This document shows, one piece after another, positions 26,819-38,029 of a DNA stretch of 64,000 bases. The first letter of the stretch is position 1; every line of letters begins with the position of its first letter. The position numbers and the translations under genes were made by a program. Below the pieces are notes generated by a model that saw only the letters and a program-made list of their open reading frames with translations, made no database searches and was not told the origin of the DNA. This DNA comes from Styela clava (Eukaryota > Chordata > Ascidiacea > Stolidobranchia > Styelidae), in the NCBI RefSeq assembly GCF_964204865.1, contig NC_135254.1, positions 10,731,001 to 10,795,000 on the forward strand. Direction: 5' to 3'.

Positions 26819-28797
26819 TTAGACTTCTTTTGTCACAATGACATATTCATCACCATCACCAATAACTCTCCTTTGTATTCTATTCTGCCTTCTGACTGCC
26901 GTGGTCTTATCAATTTCCTGGTATACATCTTGTTCAAATGATTTAAAACTTGGATTGACCGGTGTTGCAACCTTATTAATGTAGTCATCTTCAAGACTCC
27001 CTACTTCAGCTAGAGATGGACGGAGTGCGGTCGAAACTACTTAGATTGTTGATTCACTTTGTATTTCAGCGAAAATTTCGTTTCGACTTTCCACAGAAGA
27101 ATTTCTATCGTCTGTTAATATTGGTATTGCAGGTAAAATCATATTCTGTATGAAAGATTTATTCTTATTTGAATCATTGTTGAAACTTTCTTTAGTTCTC
27201 CGGGATTCTTCGGTCTCTGTAGATTTTTTGCTCGTATTCTATTGCACTGTATTGCATAATATCATTTCCGATTTTTATGCCTGTGGCTTTGGGTGAAGTC
27301 GGCAAAATACTGCGCTACAATATTTTGATTTTGCTAATATTTTTGATCTTACTTCTCATTGAATTTTGTTTTGTTAGGATAACTTAAGGGGGCAGTACAA
27401 CCTATAACAGGGATGGTGAACCTTTTTCGACGAATGGGTCAAAAATTATTTTTTTATCACGGAACAGAAGAGTGTGGGTCACAAATAGTTAATCAATGTT
27501 AGTATCTATAAGAAACTTGCTGCTGCATCCTATCTTTCAAATCTTATAAGCTTCGGTTGGTGTTGTGTAGCTTTGGGCTTTATTTATGCAGCACTTCAAC
27601 CAGAGACTACTGGACTGTTTATGACACTCGATTTTATGAAATTCATGTACAAAAACACGCATATTATGAATTACCCAAAAACGTTTAGAATGAAGCGGCA
27701 AATTATTTTGCGCACCAAAGAGTTTGGAGGGAATTCCACTTTGATAGAGTTATAGTTTTCGATTGGCTTTCAACCAGATTATGGTACTTTCACACTGCCA
27801 CCATTGTTGTTTCAGATTTCTAGGTCCTCATTTTGAGTCTAACAGATTTCGTTTCCTCCACGACATTGTAGGCGAGAAACTAATGAATGCAAAGTAGCAT
27901 CTAGTTTTCGTATACCCTAAACTAAACAGTCTGCAGTGCCTTTTTGGTTCACGTGAATGAACGCTGTAACACAGTGGTTCTCAACCTTTTACTGACCGCG
28001 TACCACTTTTGTGTTTTTACCATGGCCGCATACCACCGACAAAACCGCTTTTGTGGCGGGGAACAATGACACAAGAAACGCTCTATGGTACTATTTTATG
28101 TGGCACTACATCCATTTTTAGAGCTTCGTGCAAAGTTTCAACGTAATAATTATATGCAGTAACAACGTAATAATTGCGTGCAAAATCACGAGAGAATTTG
28201 CGTCGTTTATCGTCGGCTCTAATCATCGTCATCACTGAATTATCGCAAAACTCGGACAAATACACTTCGGTCGGCACTAGCAGCTATCCGGAACTGCCTA
28301 ATCTAGTCTTCAAATTATTTGGACTCAAAAGTCAAGATTATGTCGATCAGCCAATACATACATCAGACAGTAATAGTAACATATTTATGATGTATTTAGG
28401 CAGGGGTGAAAACGTGCGTCCAAGATTGGGAGTTCTGAAATTACCATACCGATCCGGAAATTTGTATTTGGGCGTTCGCAGGCCTGGCTGCCCAACTGAC
28501 GTTACATTATGTAGTTTACTTATTGTTAACTTTGTTTGAAGCCGGTTTTATCAATTTTTATCACTTATAAGTTAGTATGTTTTTATTTCATTCGTGCCTT
28601 GGCGGGTCACCGAAAAACACGGTCGGTCACTTTGTGACCCGCGGGTCAGTGGTTCGCCATCCCTGACCTATAATGACACAGTTTTCATTTCCGCCATTAT
28701 TATTGGGTTCTCCAGTAATTCATGTTTCTTAAGATTCAGCGTTATTTCTCACTTCCTGTAAACTAATCAAAAAGCCATATGGTTTTTCTGTGCAACA
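26819..28797 (-). pseudogene. K2: decayed copy of K1 split by a hAT-like element
   Basis: This is the same CTLD half plus tail-like unit as K1, with different lesions. The CTLD half starts at 28797 and is interrupted by the element at 27408-28665. The tail has one extra A after EYEQK, which shifts the frame, and a TAA further on. Near the end the frame reads through DVYQEID to DEYVIV and stops at 26819, which suggests the ancestral tail ended in another YxxV motif. Confidence 0.6.
27408..28665. mobile_element. hAT-like non-autonomous transposon in K2
   Basis: Termini are CAGGGATGGTGAACC and GGTTCGCCATCCCTG, with an exact 8-bp duplication ACCTATAA at 27400-27407 and 28666-28673. The paralogous K1 site near 11555 has one uninterrupted ACCTATAATGACAC, so the empty site is visible. 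Length is 1258 bp. Inside, CAGTGGTTCTCAACC near 27973 looks like the end of a second nested element. A 121-codon frame at 28174-28539 has no recognisable transposase motif. Confidence 0.85.
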
Positions 28798-29176
28798 AAT
28801 TTTTGTTGTTAAAATTTGGTCGATTATTATGAGCTACAATAAATCTTTGTCGTTAAGACTTCGTTGATTTTTACAGAAAATTGTTTAAAAAAGAATAAAC
28901 GATTCACATTTTTAGGTAAGGTAAGTATATTTATAAAATAAATACACCAAGTCGTAGACACAGCTTTGCTTGTTAAAGTTAGTTCAAGCTAAAATAATAT
29001 CCAATAATTCAGAAACATCAAAATTAAACAAATTTTTATCAGCTATATAACATAGCTTTCGTCACATTTTCAGAAATTTTAGGTCAAATTTATTACTACG
29101 CATTTTCAATACTGAATGACGGCTACACGAAAAACATCAAGAAAGGAGTATTCGCTCAATGTCATAGCCTATACAA

Positions 29177-29503
29177 CAGTGGTAACCAAACTATTTAGTA
29201 CTCATTAGTACTCATAGAGGCGTTTAGTACTCATGGTCCCCTATTTATCGTTCCAGCAGTATTTTATTTTGTAGTGTTATTTTGATTGGTAGATTCCAAA
29301 TCCCATCATGTTCAAACAATTCAAACTCAACAAAGTGAAAATAAAATACCTTGTGAAATACCTTTAACGGTCAATGAAATTAGGAAAAACTTGAAATTTC
29401 CATGTAAAGGAAAAAGTAAAATCAGAGTTGAGTCTAGCATGGTGGCCCCCTCCAACTGCTCTGTAGCCTTTGTAAACCACAGGTCATAGGTTGGAAACTG
29501 CTG
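29177..29503. mobile_element. 327-bp hAT-like MITE
   Basis: Begins CAGTGGTAACCAAAC and ends GTTGGAAACTGCTG, flanked on both sides by CTATACAA (29169-29176 and 29504-29511), an exact 8-bp target duplication. It is present only in the second duplicon. Confidence 0.75.
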
Positions 29504-29820
29504 CTATACAATATAATCATGCCTGAGTCCGGGATCACAAGACTAGGAATAAAATTTAGCGTTTCGCTTGTTTTACCAAGAGCATCCCACCCTGTTGTAT
29601 ACAAAAGTTTTTACTTTTGTCGAAACTCCTTATGTCATCAGCTTTAGATACATAATATTCGATATTTTTATAGTCTCTGCCAACTCCCACGACGATCTAT
29701 TTAGAGAAAAAACTTTGGTACACTGGTTGTGTACATTAAAATTTATATAAAAAAAAACTCAATCGTCTTTTGGTTTTCAAAAATTTGAGATTAATATTTT
29801 TGAAAAATCATTTTCTCTGG

Positions 29821-30311
29821 CTACTGTTTAATAATTTCGTAAACTTTTTCAAATACCTTTGAAAAATACAACATATTTGGAGATGTATTTTTTTTAATTT
29901 TTGAACAACGTTTAATTTTAACATTGTAATTATTTCCATCATCGTTGTTATATTGAGTGTCAAACTGGAACAATTTCTCGAGTGCAGAATACATGTTTTG
30001 AAGAGAATCGACTTACATATATCACGTACCTTGGACAGAAGTAAATTCATAAAGGTTCGTGCTTTGAGTTGTTTTTGTTGATCGGGTTGATATAATGTAT
30101 GTCGATGCCGTTGAAAAGATTTTGTCCACCATATAGTTTGGGAACTGGTTTTATCCGATGTCCATATTGCCTCTAGAGTTGTCTGCTGGACTGATTGGTT
30201 GACGGAAGTGCAAAGCAAAAACAGTCTCCTTATCATAAACTGTTGGGGCGATGTTGTCAGCGTTGGCTGTTGTCGATTCGTCCCACCCAAAACCAGATGA
30301 GCCAAGAACAG
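29821..30311 (-). pseudogene. Unrecognised broken reading frame in the K2-side insert
   Basis: One minus frame from 30311 to 29821 reads as protein-like text interrupted by three in-frame stops. It begins VLGSSGFGWDE, which recalls the GFGWDE string of Myb/SANT-like domains linked to Harbinger-type transposons, and ends SKVFEKVYEIIKQ. Nothing else confirms that family. It lies in DNA (29512-30654) that the first duplicon lacks, so an old mobile-element gene is likely. The 165-codon frame on the same strand is probably its shadow. Confidence 0.25.
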
Positions 30312-30654
30312 CTATTTAAAAAATCACAACAACTAAGCTTCAACATTTTTGATACTTGATTCATTCAGAGTAATTTTTCATAAAAACACGAAAACCCTTT
30401 CCCTTATTTATTATTTATTTCACATCTTCGATTCTAGAAAGTAAATATTTGGTGCTATCTAAATCTATATTCTGCAAATTTTTTGATTTATATTCACAGT
30501 ATTGCAAAACTCTTACTTGTAAATTTCATGACACAGAAGATCCAGTAGCAGAAGAAGAATTTCTACGTTTACGTCAACATATATAATAAAATCTCAATAA
30601 TAACTTGAAATCCCTTTTTATCTTGAACTACCAATCAAAAAATTTGCGCACGTG

Positions 30655-32812
30655 TATCCAGCTCAAATCGTTTTATCCTGCCTCCTACAAACCCTATCCA
30701 ATCGTCTTATATATTTCACAGACCTACAAAATATTGCATGTCCTGTTACTTCCCTGTATTGCCCTATTTTAAAGATATAACTTTAATCCTTCTCAGCGAT
30801 TAATGAACAGAATTTATGTATGCAAAATGGATATATTTTTTCAGTTTCATGAAGTTTACACATCCCAATCGTTTACATTATTTGTTTTAACGTATTTTCT
30901 ATACGTAGTTTCTACATCACCACGCTTTCCTATTCTTGCTAATATACGTACATGCATGCAGCTATACGTAATGTTTTTTTGAGTCGATAAATTTATAACA
31001 AGACATTTACACAAAGTGAATTATATGAAAAAGAGATGGTAAAATTTTAGAGATCTTACAGTAAGTTTCTTATTGTTCACACTTGTTCTGGCATATGTAA
31101 CACCAAAGTAATCAATTGTATTAGTGGACAAGAGCCCTCTCCTAAATTTATTGTATGTTTTTTCACATATGTGACTTTTGGTCAAATACAACTATATAAA
31201 ATTAAACTCAGTTACTTTGTAGCTTCATTCAACAAATCTTGTAACATGGCCCTGATTAGGTAACAAAATTTTGGACAAATATTGGCTGTGACCTCCAAGT
31301 CAGGAAGTTTGATTAAAATTTATATGAATTTACAACGAAAGCTATATATGTGAAGGTAAACTAGTAATATATATTTGCGAAATGCGTTTTAAATTCAATG
31401 TTAGAATAAAATAAATTCAAATTAGTAAACAATTCTCCGACCAACTTTATCGCATATGTATATTTGAATAAATGTCAAATTTTAACACGATTGTCAGCTC
31501 TACCACTAGAATCAGAGGAAATTGAGTTTTGTATATTTCATACCTTTATTGCGAGATTTAATAGATAAAACGGAAAAATTGGATTTGATAAAAACACCCA
31601 TCGATTAAATAAAATTGGTAGTGTAAATTTTTATATCTTGGAATGAAACATTGTTACCAAGTCGAAAAAGGCAATGTTATGCATGATTGAAAAGTATGGA
31701 TTCAGCTTTATTTATGGAATCTTATGAATCATTTTTTTTTTCTGTTTTATCAGTGTATATATTATATAAAGCGGTATGAGGCAGAACAGCGTAACATATT
31801 CGAAAACTAAAAAATAGACAAAATTTACGGTAAAAATAACTTGAAAAACCCTTCCAGGTAACCAGACAAATTAATATTGCTCCCAATACATGTTTATATC
31901 ATGGTATCAAAGTAGATATAATTTATAAGATTTGAACAACGACGGCGTTTTGTCTAATAACCGATCCGGGTCCGATCTGTAAATAGTTAACCAAGTAATC
32001 GTTCCAAATGCACAACGTGAAAGCAACACGATACTTTCCATTGGATTTGGATCGAAATTCTGCTTTACTGCTTGTTTGTTTCATTGAAGAAGAATATCGT
32101 GACAATTTTTCAAGTTTCGTTCACACCTTCAATGAAAATAACGCTTTGGTAAAGCAGTTTGAATTGGATTGTTCAAATTCATAATTATTTTACAAAATTA
32201 ATTGAAGTAAATTCATTGTGAATTTAACTTATATATTGGTACTATGTTGACCTTTTTGTCAGTTTTCTTTCGTAAATTGTCGACGATGGGGCGAAGTTGT
32301 TGAGCCTTCATCATTCAATCAATTTAAAACAAACTTCAAAATTATTATCGTAAAGTTAATTGGGATTAGAAAATCAAAATACCTTTTCAAAAATCAAAGC
32401 AGGAGCAGTTTATAATCAACCCGGGGCGCTCCATAGGTGTGTGTGTGTATCAATATGGAAGTAGCTGAATTCATTCGGCTACTTTACATAAAGTTGTGTG
32501 AATGTACTGAAACCTATGGACAGAGGGCATGTTCACTTGGCTAACACAGACAGTCCCAATCTCGCAATAGAACTAAAATAGGGGGAAATCGGAATAATAT
32601 TATGGCCTAACCCTAACCTGGTACACACACTACGGGAGTAGCCAACCAGATGTATAACATAATATTAGATAATCAACAGTTACTTCCAGAAGCAACATGG
32701 CTCGTAGTTGGGTAAGCATTAGTAGGTTTATTCATCAGTCTGAACCTGTTTTTCTGCTACTAATCCAATAAATATGTGATATTGATTATAGTTTAATTTA
32801 ACTTTCCCACCC
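30655..32812. other. Intergenic spacer downstream of CTR3; copy of 13.4-15.6 kb
   Basis: Collinear with the spacer downstream of CTR2. No reading frame is shared between the copies and I see no RNA gene. Confidence 0.5.
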
Positions 32813-33125
32813 TTATTTAATATTGTCAATATTTGCATATGGGTCATCGTTTACTTCAATGTCAGCCCCTTCAGCATCTCCTGTGACATCGGAATTCTGA
32901 TCTGTTACAGGTTTATTGACCGTTGCATAAGTTACTTCATTGAAGTTTGAAGAATCATCTTTTTTGGGTTTCTGTACAACAGCAAGGGTCCCTTTATTGA
33001 GTTTCTGATGCATCTGCCGAATCCAAATCTTTTGAGGATTTGGATAACTTTTTCGATTTTGTCTTGTTTACAGCAGTATATATAGCATTGGCGTTGCCTT
33101 CTGGGGTCACATCGTTTATCTGATT
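32813..33125 (-). pseudogene. Dead distal tail of CTR3
   Basis: Sequence homologous to the CTR2 tail continues past the new CTR3 stop, but a deletion of about 190 bases joins SETQ directly to the AVVQKPKK segment and removes the YAVV and YETV motifs. The last 66 codons are still open and end VTYATV...PYANIDNIK, showing the original C-terminus that CTR2 has lost. As read from the CTR3 frame this stretch is not translated. Confidence 0.65.
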
Positions 33126-36100
33126 CTAATGGTTATCGGCAATGACGTAGAGGAAATCTTGCCCGTTTGATGAGTCGACTTGATCTTCGAATAAGAGAGA
33201 ATTATTGTCTGCCTGTCCATCAGGGTTTGCAAACGTCTGATAACGAAGAGTTTCCGTATTTTGAGAATTGTCTCGACCTGATTCCACATCTTCGGGATCT
33301 GTAGCAGTAAAACATGTTAGTGATATATATTAATATGAAGCAGCTGTTTTGACACACTTGAAGCATTTTCGTTTGGAGGAGTTGGAAAATAGGTCGGAGC
33401 CATTCAGATTAACTGACTACAGATTTGAATACGGACTCATACACGCTATTACCTACCCGAGTTACCTATATTAATATAATTACCAAAACTGAATGCATGA
33501 TAAAGTTCATTAGAAACAACAATTCTGAATTTTTACGTGGAAAGATTCTATTTAGTATCGGTTGGTATCGTTGCAACAGGATGTGATTTAAATGTAACAT
33601 CTTATCTTGTTTTACGCTTCTCTGTGTAGTATTCCTATATGCTATATATTCTCAATATATTTCCCACAAAATCACTTTTTTCCCATTAGGCATATAGTTC
33701 AAATAAGATAATCATATGGTGCACATAGAATTGAGTATTCCTTTTTGTTTGTCATACATTTACTAGCATGTGGTAGACAGAAAGTATAAGAATTCATCAA
33801 CCCAGATAGAATACGTTGACGTAATACTTTAAATGAAGCTACATTAACATACGATCTGACATTATATCTCTCGGATTAAGTTGAATTTCCATTTCTAACC
33901 TTTTATTGTAATTGCCGCGCTCTCCTGTGTTTATGATTCCGCGGCCTCTTCTGAAAGCAAAACTTCAGATTATATACATTCTCTGTGAAATGAGCGAACC
34001 CTTAAAAGAATATTTGATATTTGTTCACTATTCATAGGAGATGTAATGTCATAATGTTGGATATATCACCTCTTTTTGAGTTGCTTTAAAAGTATAAAAA
34101 CAACGATAAGCGCTAAAAGAAGAAATCCTCCGATAGTTCCCACGACTGGTCCAATGATTGATGTTTGTGCAGCGGGTGTAGATGGACGAAGAATACCAAT
34201 CGTCGAACTGTCAGGAATTTCTGTGTGAGATAATATAGAAATTGATATCAGTACAATATAAATGATCAGAAATCTAATTTAATACATTATGTTCATTTAG
34301 ACAAGCTAACACATTTTCGCGAGCTGAAATTGAATTTGAAATATTTTGCAACGCTCACATTTGAAAATTATTCGTACGAAAGTTATTTGACTGCTTCATC
34401 TTGATTGTATGTTAACATTTAAGCATTCTAATTGGTTTTTTCAATGATCGAATGTTGGCCACGTTCTCGCGTGCATATTAGTAAAGGACTCAATTCTACA
34501 AAAGGCGAAACTAACCTATAAACTTATGACTTGGTATGCTAAACGATTGCTAATGCCGTTATAATTATCCCACGTTCCGTTTGTTGGTATTATTTAAGTT
34601 TGGTTTCATTGCAGATTTTGCCAATATTAACTCTGATCAAATGTATATTGTTGCTTATTTGCAGCTAATAGTATGAGGTCAAGCCCGTAAAATTATAAAT
34701 CGCAGTTTTTTTGGCGCGATTCTCATTTTTAGAAAGTGACTTGAGTTAAAAGAAAGATATGAATGAAGTATTCCTAATTCTGCTACCGGAGAGTATAAAT
34801 TGATTTTGTCCTCAAAGTGAATTATGACTTCCATGTTTGCGTTTTGTGACATTACATTTATATTGTGACGACCCGTTTACATTTTTACTTAAATAGCGCG
34901 CCTCATATTAAACTCAAATACGCTAATATGTGAATAATATGTAAAAAAAATTTAGATTTTGTAATCTTCTCTGCTTTGAAATATATAATCTTTGTGAAAT
35001 TTACTCGACGTTTCGTCTTCAGTTGACGATTCAAAAGTAGCAATCTTTTGCGTCTTTGTTTGTTCCATAGTGGGTTTCATAGTGCTTTTATGTTCTGTCG
35101 TCGTTGCGGTTGTAACACTAATTGAAGTTGCGTGTTGATTGCTGCTAGATTCTGGATTGGTAGTGATTGTAGACTTATGATCAAAGCTCGTAGTGGCGAC
35201 AGTAGACGTGGAATCAGTTTTTGTGGGAGTGGAAAAAGATTGAGTAATTTTTCCTGTCGTTGTTTCCATTACCGTTGTTGCCGTAGACAAAATTGGCGAT
35301 GTCACTTCGAAATTACTTCCTTGGCTTGTTTCGCTCGTTGATTGTATCATTGTATTTGTAGGGATTGTGGTTTCCAATAAGCTACTTGTTATTCCACCGC
35401 TATCAGAAGATGTCATTTTATTTGCCATCGTCGTTCTACTCTCATTTGTCTGTGCGAGGGACATGGGGGATGGCCCTGTAATCGTCGTGCTTTCTGTATT
35501 AACAAAGTGGCTGTCCATCCCTGTGGTTGTCGTTGGTTCGGGGAGATGAATAGTTGACTGGGTTAAATTTATGCCCATTTCTTCAGGGCTGTTAATTTTA
35601 GTTTCAGATGTGAATTGGAAGGTCACTGTCGTCATTTGGTCTTGTTCAGTTTCTGCGAGTGAAGAAAATGTGCCTTGCAAGTTAGAGGTTGCATTTGTAA
35701 CAACATTATTTTTCTCTGTAGAACCGGTAGTTATTACGTCGGTGGTTAACTTACCAGTTGTAATTAATGAAAATGTTGTTTCCGCAACAGTAGTTGTGTA
35801 ACAAGTTGGGTCTTTTGTACAATTTGCAGTCTGTTAAAAATATTGAATCAAACTAAGGGAAAATTGAAATTGATCACTATTAATAATTCCCAAACATTAC
35901 TTTTAAATGGCAAAAGTTTCTGTATCATACCCGGAAAGCATTAATATTTTCAATATATATACACAGGATATGATATAGTATCACTCTGATTCTTCCACCG
36001 CCAAAACGATTTGATCATGCCGTGGAAATAAGTTCTACGATATATTATTTTGAGGTTCAAGATCATCTCTAACATGCTAAAGTAGATTATTCCGAATGGA

Positions 36101-36880
36101 GAATGCCATCACTTTATAACGTGATTACTCGAGAATGAAAAACTATCATTCAATATAGCTGTGTATAAATTTGACATTGAGTTCAAGCTACACTACAGTA
36201 AAAAATTGCAGATAAAATAAACAACCACGACGACAAGAAAATCATAAAATGTACACGTTAAATATTTAGCTACTTCATACCTCATTGCGACTGCCAGCGC
36301 ATGCATCGGGTCCTGTTCGCGGAGAATTAATGCATGTGCGATTTCTCAATTTGATTATGGTTGAGCAGTTACATTCACTCCAAGAAGACCAGGTTCCCCA
36401 GTATTTACCTATATTGGAACTGTTATTTTTTTATAAATGCAATCAGCTAGATAGTAATATATATAGATATACAAAGGGGGTTTTCAGCAAAGTTCTAACT
36501 TTCTAACAAACTTTTTTGCAAAATGTTCTCGAATCTTCATAAGATCCTGAACTACCACCTGTTGAAACATAGTATTCATAACTCCCATTAGGAAACCAAA
36601 TTCCTCGATCTGTTTCACAAAAGAAATATCAAATAATAGAATAACGAGAATATCGGTCGGAGACCGAAGACTTATCCGTTGAAAGTTAGGGGATCCCCCC
36701 AAACAGCGATCTTACTCCACAGTGACACTTTGTGTCCCGTCACTAAATATTTAATAACTTGCTAATTATACTACATAATTTGCCCAAAATCAATAGGCTT
36801 CTGGTCCGAGATATGATAAACGTACAAGCAAAATCTGAAGCAGATTTAATCTCGCTTTCGTTAGATATCGCGTGCATCTA

Positions 36881-36949
<69 letters not shown>

Positions 36950-37987
36950 TACCTATCAACATACTTACCGATTAAAATCGATAAGTAATGACAGTATCTC
37001 GAAAAATGCGCAGTGAAAATGCGTGAGCTAGTGAAAACATTTGAAAAATAATTAAAAAAAATACGTTGGCTTTGGGGTGACTTATATGGGAGCGAATAAC
37101 AGAGCCCATTGTTCATATCTTATCTCTTTTTCCCGACAATTACGATAAGTGTCGAGTTTGATGGAAAATGAAGACGTAACAATCTAATTTTAAAATGGGT
37201 TTTTCATTCTCACCTTGTGGATTCGGAGCTGTGGTCAATAACAACATAGTTGCATTGCAGGAAGCGGATGGCGTGCATATCTAAAATCAACGTTCAATTT
37301 GTTCAATCGTGAATGTAGGTGTTTTAACCAAACTAAATTTAAGTCAAAAATTTAATATTTAATGTAGAATGATCAAAAAATGATTTTTCTCTGGCAATAA
37401 AATCCGAAATAGTTGGGTCCGGACTGAAGCGTTCGCAAGTCACATTCAAAATTGGATTATGGAAAGATTTTGAGATGTTAATCAATCTGTTTGAATTAGT
37501 AACAAAATACGACTAAACTGACTTGAATAAATTTACCTGGGTGGCAATTCTAGGTGTAGGTATTAATGTCGTCGATGAATTTGGGGACAAAAATCTACAA
37601 AACGGTTGCTATATAACGTAATTGAGTCTCAACATGGATATGTATGGAAATTTTTATTTTATTTTATTGGGAAGTTAGGTTTCAAACGACACACTAATCG
37701 ACATGCTAGGACCCTATAAAATCCTAATTTAAAATGTAATAAATATCAATACAGCCAGGTAATAAGCAAGCATTTCGAGCGGAAACACAATCATAATGAG
37801 TTATATACAGTGGTGGAATTCAGCCGGTTCGCAACGGTTCTATGGAACCGTCTCACGGAATTTTATGAGATCAGCTAACCGGTTAGCATTACTGGTTACT
37901 GTCAATGTTCTGTTTGTACCAGAACCGGCTGAAAAATATGACTTTTGTGAAGGAACTGGCTGAAAAAAAATTTGAATTTCATCACTG

Positions 37988-38029
<42 letters not shown>

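Noticed and set aside
28174-28539. 121-codon frame inside the hAT-like element
   Set aside because: There is no hAT transposase motif (such as a dimerisation-domain CxxH or RW signature) and the element seems non-autonomous.
35132-35801. Plus-strand frames over the CTR3 mucin exon
   Set aside because: They are antisense shadows of the Thr/Ser-rich coding exon.
36881-36947. Regular short repeats that could suggest a CRISPR array
   Set aside because: It is a plain 4-base microsatellite with no spacers, in a eukaryotic intron.
36790-37116. 108-codon frame with repeated SVCL words
   Set aside because: It is a translation of the (GACA)n microsatellite.
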